From Aromatoleum aromaticum EbN1 (GTDB taxonomy: Bacteria > Pseudomonadota > Gammaproteobacteria > Burkholderiales > Rhodocyclaceae), in NCBI RefSeq assembly GCF_000025965.1, contig NC_006513.1:2790001-2854000 (forward strand): 64,000 nt of DNA, read 5' to 3'. Position numbers and translations under genes: made by a program. Of the stretch, positions 28,726 through 39,350 are shown one piece after another. The notes under the pieces were generated by a model. The model had not been told where the DNA came from. It made no database searches and saw nothing but the letters and a program-made list of their open reading frames with translations. Every line of letters starts with the position of its first letter. Position 1 is the first letter of the stretch.

Positions 28726-29859
28726 ATGAACAAGGTAGGTCTGGTCGGTTGGCGGGGCATGGTCGGTTCCGTGCTGATGCAGCGGATGGTCGAGGAGGGG
28801 GATTTCGCCGATATCGAGCCGGTATATTTCTCGACGTCCGCGGCCGGCGGCAAAGCGCCGGCCTTCGGCGGCCGGGAAGCGCCGCTGGCGCTGCAGGACG
28901 CGATGAACGTCGACATGCTGCGGCAGATGGACATCGTCATCACCTGCCAGGGCGGCGACTACACGAAAGCCGTGTATCCGCAGCTGCGGGCGGCCGGCTG
29001 GAAGGGCCACTGGATCGACGCGGCGAGTGCACTGCGGATGGAAGACAACGCGGTGATCGTCCTTGATCCGGTCAACCTCGATGTCATCAAGGATGCGCTC
29101 GCGAAGGGCGGTCGCGACTGGATCGGCGGCAACTGCACCGTGTCGCTGATGCTGATGGGCCTGGGCGGGCTCTTGAAGCATGGTCTGGTCGAGTGGATTT
29201 CGGCGATGACGTACCAGGCCGCGTCGGGAGCCGGCGCGCAGAACATGCGCGAGCTGCTCTCCCAGATGGGTGCGCTGCATGACGCAGTGAAGGCTGAACT
29301 CGCCGACCCCGCCTCAGCGATCCTCGACATCGACCGCAAAGTCGCCGAGACAATGCGCTCGGCCGGTTTTCCGGCGAAGAACTTCCGCGGCGTGCCGCTG
29401 GCGGGCAGCCTGATCCCGTGGATCGACGTCCCGGTGGAAAACGGCCAGTCGAAGGAAGAATGGAAGGGTGGGGCGGAATGCAACAAGATACTCGGCAACC
29501 CGCCGTTCCGTAGTGCCGGCAGCGTGCCGATCGACGGTCTGTGCGTACGCATCGGTGCGATGCGCTGTCATTCGCAGGGATTGACCATCAAGTTGCGCAA
29601 GGACGTGCCGCTGGATGAGCTCGGCGAGATCATCGGCACGGCCAACGACTGGGTGAAGGTCGTTCCGAACGAGCGCGAGATCAGCGAAAGGGAACTGACG
29701 CCGACCGCCGTGACGGGGACGCTCAGCGTGCCGGTCGGGCGCTTGCACAAGATGGCGATGGGGCCCGAATACCTGGGTGCCTTTACCGTCGGCGACCAAC
29801 TCCTGTGGGGCGCAGCCGAACCCCTGCGGCGCATGCTGCGAATCCTGCTGTCGCAGTAA
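28726..29859 (+). CDS. asd: Aspartate-semialdehyde dehydrogenase
   Basis: A 377-residue enzyme that reduces aspartyl phosphate, the branch point to lysine/diaminopimelate, methionine and threonine. N-terminal NADP motif [11 protein letters not shown]; the catalytic Cys137 sits in GGNCTVSLM; active-site histidine region is [11 protein letters not shown]. This is the gamma/beta-proteobacterial Asd form. GAGGTGAAGG precedes ATG 28726. asd directly after leuB and before fimV is a conserved order. Confidence 0.96.
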   Translation: MNKVGLVGWRGMVGSVLMQRMVEEGDFADIEPVYFSTSAAGGKAPAFGGREAPLALQDAMNVDMLRQMDIVITCQGGDYTKAVYPQLRAAGWKGHWIDAASALRMEDNAVIVLDPVNLDVIKDALAKGGRDWIGGNCTVSLMLMGLGGLLKHGLVEWISAMTYQAASGAGAQNMRELLSQMGALHDAVKAELADPASAILDIDRKVAETMRSAGFPAKNFRGVPLAGSLIPWIDVPVENGQSKEEWKGGAECNKILGNPPFRSAGSVPIDGLCVRIGAMRCHSQGLTIKLRKDVPLDELGEIIGTANDWVKVVPNEREISERELTPTAVTGTLSVPVGRLHKMAMGPEYLGAFTVGDQLLWGAAEPLRRMLRILLSQ

Positions 29860-30094
29860 AATCGCCGGCCGGAATCGTGCCTGACGCGGTTCCGGCCCCA
29901 ATTTGTCTCCTGCATGTCACGAACGCCGTTCGGGGGAGGCGTTCGCCGGTGAATTGCCTGGGCAACCAGAGAATTGCTGCGAATATTGAAACAAAATGTT
30001 AGATTGCGCGGAGCACAGCGAGCGCTCGCTTGCGTTCACGACGCCATCTTCCACGCAGCTTGGTGCCCTTGCAGGGTGCGGACGATATACAGTT

Positions 30095-33049
30095 ATGAAG
30101 ACCTCGCTCAAGGCTTCCCTGATCGCAGCCGCGATCGCCACGCTTCCCTCCGGCAGTCACGCTGCCGGCCTTGGCCCGATCAACGTTTTGAGTGCCCTCG
30201 GCCAGCCGCTCAGGGCAGAGGTCGAACTCAACGCGACATCGCAGGAAATGCAGTCGCTGACCGCCAGGATTGCGCCGGCGGAAGCATTTCGGCAAGCGAG
30301 CTTGCCGTATTCCCCCCTCATGAGCGCGCTGAAGCTGGCGGTGGAGAGCCGCGGAAACCGCGGGGTGGTGCGCATTTCGAGCGACCGTCCGCTCAACGAT
30401 CCTTTCGTCGATTTGCTCATCGAGCTCGACTGGACTTCCGGACGTGTCATCCGCGAATACACTTTCCTGCTCGATCCGGCCCCGGCAGGAACGCCGCCTG
30501 CAGTCGTGGCGGAGGCTGTAGCAGCTCCGACTGTCGCCGCGTCGCCAGGAACGCAGCGTGCTGCGCCACCATCATATCCGCCGCTTTCGGGCACCTCGGC
30601 TCGCCCGGCCCGGCATGAGGTACGGCGTGGCGATACGCTGCATGGAATCGCCGAAGCCCATCGTCCCTCCGGTGCGAGCCTCGATCAGATGCTGGTGGCA
30701 CTGTTCCGCGAGAATCCCGATGCGTTCGAGGGCGAGAATATAAACCGGATGCGGGCCGGTGCAATTCTCAAGGTTCCCTCGGAGACGGCAGTGAGCGCAG
30801 TGGAACCAGCCCGGGCGAACCGGGAAGTCGTCACCCAGGCAGCTGATTTCGCAGCCTATCGAAAACGGCTGGCCGGAACCGTGGCCGCACGCGCCCCAGC
30901 AAGCGAACCGGCAGCGTCTCGGGCTGGTGCCGGCGCGATCGTCGCAAGAGTCGACGAACCTGCGGGGCAGGGGGCAGGCGGCGATCAGGTAAAAGTGTCC
31001 GCTCCCTTGAATCCGGCCGGCGCCCAGGCGCTGGCCGCCGAGTCTTCGCGCCTGGCCCGGCTTCAGTCGCTCGAGGAAGAATTGGTCGTCCGGGACAAGG
31101 CCCTGGAGGAGGCGAACAGCCGGCTCGCCACGCTCGAGGCCAGCATCCGCGAAATGCAGAAACTGCTGGAAATTCGAAGCGAGGGCCTCGGAGAGTTGCA
31201 GCAGCGGGCTGGCGGCAGTGCCTCGGACGGTGGTGCATCGCAGGCCAATGGACTGGCGGCAGCGGCGCCGGCCGGGGGCGATAGCACACAACAGCGGGCT
31301 CTCGAGACCCAGGCTTCGCGACCGCTCGCGGATGAATCGAAACCCGAAGCGCGGCTTCCGCCACCCCAGGCGGCGGAAGTTGCGGCGCCGGTTGTCGAGC
31401 CCGATTTTCTCCAGAGCCTCGCTGACGATCCGAAACTGCTTGCGGCAGGGGGCGGTATTCTCGTGCTGCTTCTCGGCTATGCGGGAATCAAGGTGCGTGA
31501 ACGGCGCAAGGGGGAGCAGGACAGTCGCGACGCACTGGGACTCATGAGCGAGTTGCCACTCGCTGCGGGCTTTGGGGCGGCCGGCGGGCAGAACGTGAAC
31601 ACCGGGGACGGCAGCATCCTCGATACCGATTTCAGCCAGTCCGGCCTCTCCGCAATCGATACCGACGAGGGAGTCGATCCCGTTGCCGAGGCCGATGTGT
31701 ATATGGCATACGGACGGGACGCCCAGGCGGAGGAGATACTCCTCGATGCGCTCAAGGCAGACACTTCGCGTCTTGCGATACCGCTGAAACTGCTCGAAAT
31801 TTATGCCCAGCGCAATAGCCCGAAGCAGTTCGAAGCGACCGCGTCGGCACTCTATTCCCGTACCGGGGGGGCGGGGCAGGACTGGGAGAAAGCGGCGGAG
31901 ATGGGCCGGAGGATGGATCCGGACAATCCTCTCTACGGTGCATCGAACGCGGCTTCCCGCACCGCCGCCAACGAACTTCGGCCAGGTGCGGCCACGATCG
32001 GCATGCTCCCCCTTGCAGCGGCCGGCGCCAGGTCTGGTACCGTGGCGGCGGAAGCCGGCGATACCTCCCCGGATTTCGATCCATCTGCTGCGTCGTTGCC
32101 AGCAGCCTCCGACAGCGTCGAGCGACCGGGCGGGAGACTGGATTTCACCTCCTATTCTCAGGACGTGGGCGATATTTCGCCGGCAGATCCCCTCTCGCTC
32201 GAAACCGGATCGGAGCTGTTGAAGAATCCGTGGGAGCCCCCCGCCAGCGAAACCGGGGACAAACCGGACGCTGACGCGGGCGACATCACACTGGAGGCAA
32301 CCGAGCTCGATCCGGTCGTCTTCGATACATTGGCGGAGATCGATGCCGTAGCGCTCGACTTCGATCTGGATGTCGGCCTCCCCTGGGGGGACGAAGCCCT
32401 GCCTGCGAGCGGCGACCAGAAGGGCGGCGCGGCAGTCGACGCCCTGTTGTCGAACGGCCCGGCTCCGGATCCTGGTTTTTCCGGTGAAGCCGGTGCTCCG
32501 TCAGCGGCTCGAGCACTTCCGAGTGCAACGGTCGTCAGCGACAGCGGCGCAGACCTGCCGGCCCTGATGCCGGACACCCACTTCGATCTTCCGTCGGATA
32601 TCGAGGGACTGGTGCCGGATGCCGAAGCGACCGATTTCAATCTCGATACGCCAACGCTGATTTCCGGTGAAGCGTCCGGCGACGCAAGTCTCGCCGCTCA
32701 GGATCCGGAGGAAACGACATTCGACAGCAACCTTCTCGACTTCGATTTCGATTTCGACGATGCCACTCCGCAGTCCTCGGCCGTTGTCCCGGCGTTGGAC
32801 CCGTCGAGCGTCCCTCTCGAGGCGCCCGGGCACGATGAACGCGAGATCCCGCCATTGCTGGAGGTTCCGGCGAGCGGCGGGTTGAGCGACGAGGCAATCC
32901 AGGAAGTCGATACCAAGCTTGAACTCGCACGGGCTTATGAGGAGATGGGCGACAAGGAAGGCGCGCGCGAACTGATCGACGAGGTGCTGCGCGAAGGCTC
33001 GCTCGCCCAGCGCGAAGCGGGAAAGCGCCTGCTGGAGCAGCTTGTCTGA
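30095..33049 (+). CDS. fimV: FimV-like peptidoglycan-binding polar hub protein
   Basis: A 984-residue protein. The signal peptide ends near residue 23 (GSHA|AGLG), and the FimV N-terminal domain (GPINVLSALGQPLRAEVEL...) runs to about 135. A LysM domain is at about 174-229 (HEVRRGDTLHGIA). A coiled coil near 310-380 (LEEELVVRDKALEEANSRLATLEASI, split) is followed by one membrane helix near 448-467. A TPR-like segment (DVYMAYGRDAQAEEILLDAL) follows, then a long acidic low-complexity region and the C-terminal FimV domain (ELARAYEEMGDKEGARELIDEVL). FimV organises pole-localised pilus and chemosensory functions in related bacteria. No pilus genes are nearby. Confidence 0.92.
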   Translation: MKTSLKASLIAAAIATLPSGSHAAGLGPINVLSALGQPLRAEVELNATSQEMQSLTARIAPAEAFRQASLPYSPLMSALKLAVESRGNRGVVRISSDRPLNDPFVDLLIELDWTSGRVIREYTFLLDPAPAGTPPAVVAEAVAAPTVAASPGTQRAAPPSYPPLSGTSARPARHEVRRGDTLHGIAEAHRPSGASLDQMLVALFRENPDAFEGENINRMRAGAILKVPSETAVSAVEPARANREVVTQAADFAAYRKRLAGTVAARAPASEPAASRAGAGAIVARVDEPAGQGAGGDQVKVSAPLNPAGAQALAAESSRLARLQSLEEELVVRDKALEEANSRLATLEASIREMQKLLEIRSEGLGELQQRAGGSASDGGASQANGLAAAAPAGGDSTQQRALETQASRPLADESKPEARLPPPQAAEVAAPVVEPDFLQSLADDPKLLAAGGGILVLLLGYAGIKVRERRKGEQDSRDALGLMSELPLAAGFGAAGGQNVNTGDGSILDTDFSQSGLSAIDTDEGVDPVAEADVYMAYGRDAQAEEILLDALKADTSRLAIPLKLLEIYAQRNSPKQFEATASALYSRTGGAGQDWEKAAEMGRRMDPDNPLYGASNAASRTAANELRPGAATIGMLPLAAAGARSGTVAAEAGDTSPDFDPSAASLPAASDSVERPGGRLDFTSYSQDVGDISPADPLSLETGSELLKNPWEPPASETGDKPDADAGDITLEATELDPVVFDTLAEIDAVALDFDLDVGLPWGDEALPASGDQKGGAAVDALLSNGPAPDPGFSGEAGAPSAARALPSATVVSDSGADLPALMPDTHFDLPSDIEGLVPDAEATDFNLDTPTLISGEASGDASLAAQDPEETTFDSNLLDFDFDFDDATPQSSAVVPALDPSSVPLEAPGHDEREIPPLLEVPASGGLSDEAIQEVDTKLELARAYEEMGDKEGARELIDEVLREGSLAQREAGKRLLEQLV

Positions 33050-33107
33050 CTGCAACGCGGGTCGAGTTTTCGCTATTGCCCGGCTTTCACCGCAAAGCGG
33101 CTTCGGC

Positions 33108-33707
33108 ATGCATGCAGGATTACTGATACTGATGTGGGCCGCCGGCGTCACGGCCATACAGGCCATGTCCGGCGTGTGGCTTCTGGCCGCGGTGATCGGG
33201 AGCGGGCTCGTTGCATCGCTGCTGGCGCCCGAGCGGAGTTGGCGCCTTGTGCGGCGGGTGCGCTTCCTGCTGCTTGCAATCGTTGTCTTTTTTGCCTGGT
33301 TCACGCCCGGTGAGGCGCTCGTGACGGACTGGCCCGTGGTGAGCCCGACCGGGGAAGGCGTGCTGCTGGCTGCGCAGCACGGCGGGCGACTCGTCGCAGT
33401 CGTGTTTTGCGTCGCCATCCTGCTCCAGCGGCTTTCCGTCGATCGCCTCGTCAGCGGCCTGTATGCGCTGTTACGGCCGCTGGAGTTTGTCGGCCTGCCG
33501 GCAAGCCGGCTCGCGGTTCGCCTGTTGCTCGTGCTGCGCTACGTCGAAGCCGGAGCCGAGCATGGCTGGACACACTGGCTCGACGAGGCCGACGTTCCGT
33601 CGGACGAAACGATCAGTGTCGTGCGGGAGCCCTTCGGCTTGCGCGAGATCGCAGTATCGGCGTTGTGCATCGCGCTGGGGGTGGCCTGGCTGGGGATCGT
33701 GAAGTGA
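33108..33707 (+). CDS. EcfT/CbiQ-like membrane protein, function unknown
   Basis: A 199-residue protein with four or five hydrophobic segments in its first half (LLILMWAAGVTAIQAM; GVWLLAAVIGSGLVASLLA; FLLLAIVVFFAWF). A cytoplasmic-looking region with RLSVDRLVSGLYALLRPLEFVGLP and LAVRLLLVLRYVE follows. The latter resembles the coupling helices of EcfT/CbiQ transmembrane components of vitamin/metal transporters. No ATPase or substrate-binding subunit is adjacent, so transport is inferred only. The start is uncertain: ATG 33108 is preferred; TTG 33042 would overlap fimV. Its stop overlaps the truA start. Confidence 0.6.
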   Translation: MHAGLLILMWAAGVTAIQAMSGVWLLAAVIGSGLVASLLAPERSWRLVRRVRFLLLAIVVFFAWFTPGEALVTDWPVVSPTGEGVLLAAQHGGRLVAVVFCVAILLQRLSVDRLVSGLYALLRPLEFVGLPASRLAVRLLLVLRYVEAGAEHGWTHWLDEADVPSDETISVVREPFGLREIAVSALCIALGVAWLGIVK

Positions 33708-34498
33708 GAATCGTGCTTGGCGTGGAATACGCCGGAAGTGCATTCGAGGGTTTCCAGAGCCAGGCCCATGGGCGGACGGTACAGGATCACCTGGAGGCCG
33801 CGATCGGACATATTGCCGCACATCCGGTACGTCTCCACTGCGCCGGCCGCACTGACGCCGGTGTTCATGCGACAGCGCAAGTCGTGCATTTCGATACCGA
33901 GTCGGTCAGGCCGAACTCCGGCTGGGTGCGCGGCGTCAACAGCCGCCTGTCTTCGCCGGTCGTCGTGCGCTGGGCGACCGAGGCTGGCGACGGATTTCAT
34001 GCGCGTTTTTGCGCGGTGTCGCGCCGCTACCGGTACATCCTGCACAATTCGCCGGTGCGCCCCGCGCTTCTCGCTGGCCGCGTCGGATGGTTCCATCCGC
34101 CGCTGGACGAGATCGCAATGGCCGAAGCGGCGCGTTGCCTCGAAGGATGGCACGACTTTTCCGCATTTCGCGCCGCCGGTTGCCAGGCCAAGTCGCCGGT
34201 GAAGCTGATGCACGAAGTCCGGGTGCAGCGCGCCGGGGACTACGTCGTGTTCGATTTCTGGGCCAATGCCTTTCTCCATCACATGGTGCGCAACCTCGTC
34301 GGCGCCCTGGTGTACGTCGGCAAGGGACGCCACTCGGCCGCCTGGCTCGCAGAAGTGCTCGCGGCCCGTGACCGCAGCCTCGCCGCGCTGACGTTTTCCG
34401 CTGACGGCCTTTACCTGTGTGGCGTCGAGTATGCCCCGCACTGGTCTCTGCCGGGTGAAGGGCGTATCATCGTCGTTCCTCGTATTCCTTTCGTCTGA
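33704..34498 (+). CDS. truA: tRNA pseudouridine(38-40) synthase
   Basis: A 264-residue TruA. Catalytic Asp51 is in AGRTDAGVHA; other family motifs are VEYAGSAFEGFQSQ, RRYRYILHN and NAFLHHMVRNLVG. It modifies the anticodon arm. GTG 33704 overlaps the previous stop by four bases. trpF begins at the next base after its stop. Confidence 0.95.
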   Translation: MRIVLGVEYAGSAFEGFQSQAHGRTVQDHLEAAIGHIAAHPVRLHCAGRTDAGVHATAQVVHFDTESVRPNSGWVRGVNSRLSSPVVVRWATEAGDGFHARFCAVSRRYRYILHNSPVRPALLAGRVGWFHPPLDEIAMAEAARCLEGWHDFSAFRAAGCQAKSPVKLMHEVRVQRAGDYVVFDFWANAFLHHMVRNLVGALVYVGKGRHSAAWLAEVLAARDRSLAALTFSADGLYLCGVEYAPHWSLPGEGRIIVVPRIPFV

Positions 34499-35122
34499 GT
34501 GGCCCGAACCCGTATCAAGATCTGCGGCCTGACCCGCGCCGAGGATGTCCGGTCTGCGGTCGAGGCTGGCGCCGATGCGATCGGGCTGGTGTTGTATCCG
34601 CCCAGTCCGCGCTTCGTGTCATTCGAGGCGGCTGCAGAACTTGCGGCGCTCATCCCCCCGTTCGTCACCACTGTAGGACTTTTCGTCAACCCCGCGCCGG
34701 CTTTCGTCGCCGAGGCGCTGCGCTGTGTCCCGCTGCAGCTGCTCCAGTTCCACGGTGACGAAGACGAGCACGAGTGCGCCCGGTACGGGCGTCCGTGGGT
34801 CAAGGCGGCGCGGGTGCGTCCCGGGGTCGATCTGGTAGAATTCTCGGCTTGCCATCCGGGTGCCTCGGGGCTGCTGCTCGACGCGTTCGTCGAGGGCTAC
34901 GGTGGCGGTGGCAAAGTATTCGACTGGACCCTGATTCCTGCAGGCCTGGACAAACCTCTGATCCTTTCCGGGGGACTCGATCCCGAAAATGTCGGCGAGG
35001 CCATCCGTCGCGTCAGGCCGTGGGCCGTCGACGTGTCGAGCGGCGTGGAATCGGGCAAGGGGACCAAGGACGCGGCGCGCATCGCTGCGTTCATCGCTGG
35101 AGTTCGACATGCAGATGGCTGA
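34499..35122 (+). CDS. trpF: Phosphoribosylanthranilate isomerase
   Basis: A 207-residue TIM-barrel enzyme of tryptophan synthesis. [24 protein letters not shown] carries the catalytic Cys near the start and [10 protein letters not shown] follows; the phosphate-binding end is [18 protein letters not shown] start immediately after the truA stop; its end overlaps trpB by 14 bp. Confidence 0.95.
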   Translation: MARTRIKICGLTRAEDVRSAVEAGADAIGLVLYPPSPRFVSFEAAAELAALIPPFVTTVGLFVNPAPAFVAEALRCVPLQLLQFHGDEDEHECARYGRPWVKAARVRPGVDLVEFSACHPGASGLLLDAFVEGYGGGGKVFDWTLIPAGLDKPLILSGGLDPENVGEAIRRVRPWAVDVSSGVESGKGTKDAARIAAFIAGVRHADG

Positions 35123-36320
35123 CGCGCCTTATCGTTTTCCCGACCCGAGCGGTCACTTTGGTCCTTACGGCGGCGTCTTCGTTGCCGAGACGCTGATACC
35201 GGCGCTGGACGAACTGCGTGCGGCATACGAAGCCTGTCGCGACGACCCGGCATTCATCACCGAGTTCGAGTACGAGCTCAAGCATTATGTCGGTCGGCCG
35301 AGCCCGATCTATCACGCCCGCCGCTGGTCGGACCTGCTCGGCGGCGCACAAATCTACCTCAAGCGCGAGGACCTGAACCATACCGGTGCACACAAGGTGA
35401 ACAACTGCATCGGCCAGGCGATGGTCGCGCGGCGCATGGGCAAGCCGAGGGTGATCGCCGAAACCGGCGCGGGACAGCATGGCGTTGCCACGGCGACGGT
35501 CGCCGCGCGTTACGGCATGGAATGTGTCGTCTACATGGGGTCGGAGGATGTCAGGCGGCAGGCTGCCAATGTCTATCGCATGAAGCTGCTCGGCGCCACG
35601 GTGGTGCCGGTCGAGTCCGGATCGAAAACCCTGAAGGACGCCCTCAACGAGGCGATGCGCGACTGGGTCACGAACGTTCACAACACCTTCTACATCATCG
35701 GCACCGTTGCCGGGCCCCATCCGTATCCGCTGATGGTGCGCGATTTCCAGACCGTCATCGGGAAGGAATGCCTGCTGCAGATGCCGGAAATGACGGGGCG
35801 GCAGCCCGACTGCGTGATCGCCTGTGTCGGTGGCGGGTCGAATGCGATGGGCATCTTCCATCCTTACATCGACGTGCCCGACGTGCGCCTGATCGGCGTC
35901 GAGGCGGCAGGCGAGGGGATGGAATCGGGCCGCCATGCAGCCAGCCTCACCGCCGGCAAGCCCGGCGTCCTGCACGGCAACCGGACTTATCTGCTGCAGG
36001 ATGACGACGGCCAGATCATCGAGACGCATTCGATTTCCGCCGGCCTCGATTATCCGGGCGTCGGACCCGAGCATGCGTGGCTCAAGGACAGCGGCCGCGC
36101 GGAATACGTGACCGTCACCGACCAGGAGGCGCTGAAAGCGTTTCATGACCTGTGCCGCCTGGAGGGCATCATTCCCGCGCTCGAGTCGTCGCACGCGCTC
36201 GCCTACGCGGCAAGGCTCGCGCCGACGTTGCCGAAGGACAAGATCCTGCTGGTCAATCTCTCCGGGCGCGGGGACAAGGACATGCACACCGTCGCCGAGA
36301 AATCCGGCATCCAGTTCTGA
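35109..36320 (+). CDS. trpB: Tryptophan synthase beta chain
   Basis: A 403-residue PLP enzyme that joins indole and serine. The PLP lysine is residue 96 (HTGAHKVNN). Ammonia/indole site [13 protein letters not shown] and the phosphate loop GGGSNAMG are intact. CTGGAG lies six bases before ATG 35109 inside the trpF end; ATG 35115 is a less likely alternative. Confidence 0.97.
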   Translation: MQMADAPYRFPDPSGHFGPYGGVFVAETLIPALDELRAAYEACRDDPAFITEFEYELKHYVGRPSPIYHARRWSDLLGGAQIYLKREDLNHTGAHKVNNCIGQAMVARRMGKPRVIAETGAGQHGVATATVAARYGMECVVYMGSEDVRRQAANVYRMKLLGATVVPVESGSKTLKDALNEAMRDWVTNVHNTFYIIGTVAGPHPYPLMVRDFQTVIGKECLLQMPEMTGRQPDCVIACVGGGSNAMGIFHPYIDVPDVRLIGVEAAGEGMESGRHAASLTAGKPGVLHGNRTYLLQDDDGQIIETHSISAGLDYPGVGPEHAWLKDSGRAEYVTVTDQEALKAFHDLCRLEGIIPALESSHALAYAARLAPTLPKDKILLVNLSGRGDKDMHTVAEKSGIQF

Positions 36321-36362
36321 GCCTGACGAGTCGCCTCGCGACCCGCATTCCTGACACCGAAT

Positions 36363-37178
36363 ATGTCCAAAATCCAATCCACTTTTCAGCGCCTGCAAGT
36401 CACCGGGCGGCGGGCGCTGATTCCCTTCATCACTGCCGGCGATCCGGCACCGGAGCTGACGGTGCCGTTGATGAACGCGCTGGTCGAGGGAGGCGCCGAC
36501 ATCATCGAACTGGGCGTTCCGTTCTCCGACCCGATGGCCGATGGTCCGACGATACAGCGCGCCTCGGAACGCGCTCTGGCCAACGGCATGACCCTGCGCA
36601 GGGTGCTCGATACCGTTCGCGAGTTCCGCACCGGCAACGCCGAGACCCCGGTGGTCCTGATGGGGTACGCGAATCCGATCGAGGCGATGGGCGTCGAGCG
36701 GTTCGTGTCGGCCGCGCGCGAGGCGCAAGTCGACGGCGTGCTGATCGTCGACTACCCGCCGGAGGAGTGCGAGAGCTTCGCGCGGGCGGCAAAAGACGCC
36801 GGACTGGATCCGATCTTCCTCCTCGCGCCGACCTCGACCGAGCAGCGTTTCCGCGACGTCGCGAGAGTCGGCAGCGGCTACATCTACTACGTCTCGCTGA
36901 AAGGCGTCACCGGCTCCGCGACGCTCGATTTCGACGAGGTGGCGGCGCGCATTCCGCAGATTCGCGCGCAGGTCGGCATGCCGGTCGGCGTTGGCTTCGG
37001 CATCCGCGATGCCGAGTCGGCGCGGCGCATCGGCGAAGTGGCCGACGCGGTGGTGATCGGTAGCCGCATCATCGAGGAGATCGAGCGCAGCCCGCGGGAT
37101 CGGCTCGCCGCCAATGTCACTGCCTTCCTCAGGGAAGTCCGCACGGCGCTCGACCAAGTCGAAGGGAGCGTGCGATGA
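36363..37178 (+). CDS. trpA: Tryptophan synthase alpha chain
   Basis: A 271-residue TIM barrel that cleaves indole-3-glycerol phosphate and passes indole to Trp[27 protein letters not shown] (catalytic Glu and Asp), and [13 protein letters not shown] near the end. Its stop overlaps the accD start (ATGA), so trpA and accD are coupled. Confidence 0.96.
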   Translation: MSKIQSTFQRLQVTGRRALIPFITAGDPAPELTVPLMNALVEGGADIIELGVPFSDPMADGPTIQRASERALANGMTLRRVLDTVREFRTGNAETPVVLMGYANPIEAMGVERFVSAAREAQVDGVLIVDYPPEECESFARAAKDAGLDPIFLLAPTSTEQRFRDVARVGSGYIYYVSLKGVTGSATLDFDEVAARIPQIRAQVGMPVGVGFGIRDAESARRIGEVADAVVIGSRIIEEIERSPRDRLAANVTAFLREVRTALDQVEGSVR

Positions 37179-38044
37179 GCTGGCTGCAGAAACTGTTGCC
37201 GCCCAAGATCAAGCGGGCGGAATCGGCTGCGCGCAAGTCGATCCCCGAAGGGCTGTGGAGCAAGTGCTCCGCATGCGAAGCGGTGTTGTACCGATCGGAT
37301 CTCGAAAGCAACCAGATGGTGTGCCCGAAATGTGGACATCACCAGCGCCTGCGTGCACGGGCGCGCCTCGACTTGCTGCTCGATGCCGAGGGACGGTTCG
37401 AGATCGGCGCCGAAGTGGTGCCGGTCGACCCGCTGAAATTCAAGGATTCGCGCCGCTATACGGAACGCCTGTCGGCGGCGAGCGCAGATACTTCCGAAGC
37501 CGACGCGATGGTAGTGATGCAGGGCGCGATCCTGACCGTCCCCGTGGTCGTCGCCTGCTTCGAGTTCGAGTTTCTGGGCGGTTCCATGGGTTCGGTCGTC
37601 GGCGAGCGCTTCGTCCGCGGTGCCAAGGCTGCGCTCGACCAGCGGCTGCCGTTCATCTGCATCACGGCGACCGGCGGCGCGCGGATGCAGGAAGGCTTGT
37701 TCTCGCTGATGCAGATGGCCAAGACGACTGCGGCGATCACCCAGCTCGCCCAGCGCAAACTGCCGTTCATCACGCTGCTGACGGATCCGACGATGGGCGG
37801 GGTGTCGGCGAGCTTTGCGTTCATCGGCGACGTCGTGATCGCCGAGCCCGGCGCGCTGATCGGCTTCGCCGGTCCGCGAGTGATCGAGCAGACGGTGCGC
37901 GAAACCCTCCCGGAGGGGTTTCAGCGATCCGAGTTCCTGCTCGAAAAAGGCGCGATCGACCTGATCATCGACAGGCGCGAGATGCGGCCGAAGCTTGCCG
38001 AACTGCTGACGCTGCTGACGCGTCAGCCGGCGATCGGCGTATAG
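37175..38044 (+). CDS. accD: Acetyl-CoA carboxylase carboxyltransferase beta subunit
   Basis: A 289-residue subunit of the first step of fatty-acid synthesis. The N-terminal zinc ribbon has Cys 31, 34, 50 and 53 (CSAC, CPKC). The crotonase-like core contains [18 protein letters not shown] and [12 protein letters not shown]. Partner accA is not in the window. The trpFBA-accD-folC order is conserved in beta- and gammaproteobacteria. Confidence 0.97.
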   Translation: MSWLQKLLPPKIKRAESAARKSIPEGLWSKCSACEAVLYRSDLESNQMVCPKCGHHQRLRARARLDLLLDAEGRFEIGAEVVPVDPLKFKDSRRYTERLSAASADTSEADAMVVMQGAILTVPVVVACFEFEFLGGSMGSVVGERFVRGAKAALDQRLPFICITATGGARMQEGLFSLMQMAKTTAAITQLAQRKLPFITLLTDPTMGGVSASFAFIGDVVIAEPGALIGFAGPRVIEQTVRETLPEGFQRSEFLLEKGAIDLIIDRREMRPKLAELLTLLTRQPAIGV

Positions 38045-38064
38045 GCCAAGCGGAACGACGCCCG

Positions 38065-39342
38065 ATGCGATCTCCCGAAACCCTGAAAGACTGGCTGGAA
38101 CTGCTGGAGCGCCGCCCGGGACAGCCGATCCGGCTCGGCCTGGAGCGGGTTGCTCAAGTCCGGGACGCTCTCGACAGCCAAAGCCGCGCGGTGGTGATAA
38201 CGGTCGGAGGCACGAACGGCAAGGGATCGACATGCGCGATGCTCGAAGCCATTCTGATCGCTGCAGGCTATCGCGTCGGGTGTTACACGTCGCCCCATTT
38301 GCTGGGTTATAACGAACGGGTGCGCATCGATGGGCGCGCAGTCGGCGATGAAGCGCTCGTTGCGGCTTTCAATCATGTCGAACGAGCGCGCGGCGACGTC
38401 CCGCTGACATATTTCGAACAGGGCACGCTCGCTGCATGGCATGCGTTCTGCCGCGAGCCGCTCGATGTGATCATTCTCGAAGTCGGCCTGGGCGGCCGCC
38501 TCGATGCGGTCAATGTGTTCGAGCCGGATTGCGCCATCGTCACCAGCGTTGCGATGGATCACATGGATTATCTGGGCGATAGCCGTGAGAAAATCGGCTT
38601 CGAGAAAGCGGGAATCTTCCGCTCCGCTCGCCCCGCGATCTGTTCCGATCCGCTGCCCCCGGAATCCTTGATCGCGCACGCCCGGCAGATCGGCGCCGAT
38701 CTCCGGCTGGTAGGCCAGGATTTCGGGTTTTCGGGCGATCGCACGCAGTGGACCTGGTGGAGCCGGGGCGGCCCCCGTCGCGGAGGGCTCGCGTACCCGT
38801 CGCTGCGCGGGGCGAATCAGCTGCTCAATGCGGCAGCGGTCCTGATGGCACTGGAAACCTTGCGCGAGCGTATTCCGGTGTCGATGCAGGCGGTGCGCGA
38901 GGGGTTGATGCTGGTCGAACTGCCGGGGCGTTTCCAGGTGCTCGCGGGGAAGCCCTCGGTAGTGCTCGACGTGGCCCATAACCCCCAGGCGGCCGGAGTG
39001 CTGGCTGAGAATCTTTCCAACATGGGCTACTTTCCGGAGACGTGGGCAGTATTCGGCATGCTCGCCGACAAGGACGTTGAAGGGGTCGTCAGCCTGATTC
39101 GCGACAAGATCGACCACTGGCTGCTCGCCAGCCTGCCCGGCGCGCGCGGTCTGTCCGCTCCCGCGCTGGCCGGGCGTCTCGCCGCGTCCGGAGTCAGCGG
39201 AGACGTGCGCTGTTTCGATCGGCCCTCGGACGCGTTCGACGTCGCCCGAGCGAGTGCCGAGGAGGGTGATAGAATTGTCGCCTTCGGTTCATTTCTCACG
39301 GTGGCGGACGTGCTCGAAGCGGTGCATGCCGCTCGCCACTGA
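38065..39342 (+). CDS. folC: Dihydrofolate synthase / folylpolyglutamate synthase
   Basis: A 425-residue Mur-ligase-fold enzyme. The P-loop VGGTNGKGSTCAMLEAIL is followed by TSPHLLGYNERVRIDG and EVGLGGRLDAVN, and the C-terminal domain has LDVAHNPQAAGVL. It adds glutamate to dihydropteroate and folates. ATG 38065 lies 20 bp after accD; the frame is open far upstream but overlaps accD without family signal. Confidence 0.95.
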   Translation: MRSPETLKDWLELLERRPGQPIRLGLERVAQVRDALDSQSRAVVITVGGTNGKGSTCAMLEAILIAAGYRVGCYTSPHLLGYNERVRIDGRAVGDEALVAAFNHVERARGDVPLTYFEQGTLAAWHAFCREPLDVIILEVGLGGRLDAVNVFEPDCAIVTSVAMDHMDYLGDSREKIGFEKAGIFRSARPAICSDPLPPESLIAHARQIGADLRLVGQDFGFSGDRTQWTWWSRGGPRRGGLAYPSLRGANQLLNAAAVLMALETLRERIPVSMQAVREGLMLVELPGRFQVLAGKPSVVLDVAHNPQAAGVLAENLSNMGYFPETWAVFGMLADKDVEGVVSLIRDKIDHWLLASLPGARGLSAPALAGRLAASGVSGDVRCFDRPSDAFDVARASAEEGDRIVAFGSFLTVADVLEAVHAARH

Positions 39343-39350
39343 GGTTTCGC

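Noticed and set aside
25717-29280. Very long antisense open frame (over 1100 codons) opposite leuC-leuD-leuB-asd
   Set aside because: It lies fully antisense to four genes with clear motifs; in GC-rich DNA the antisense frame of strongly biased codons lacks stops. The product shows no domain and no start signal.
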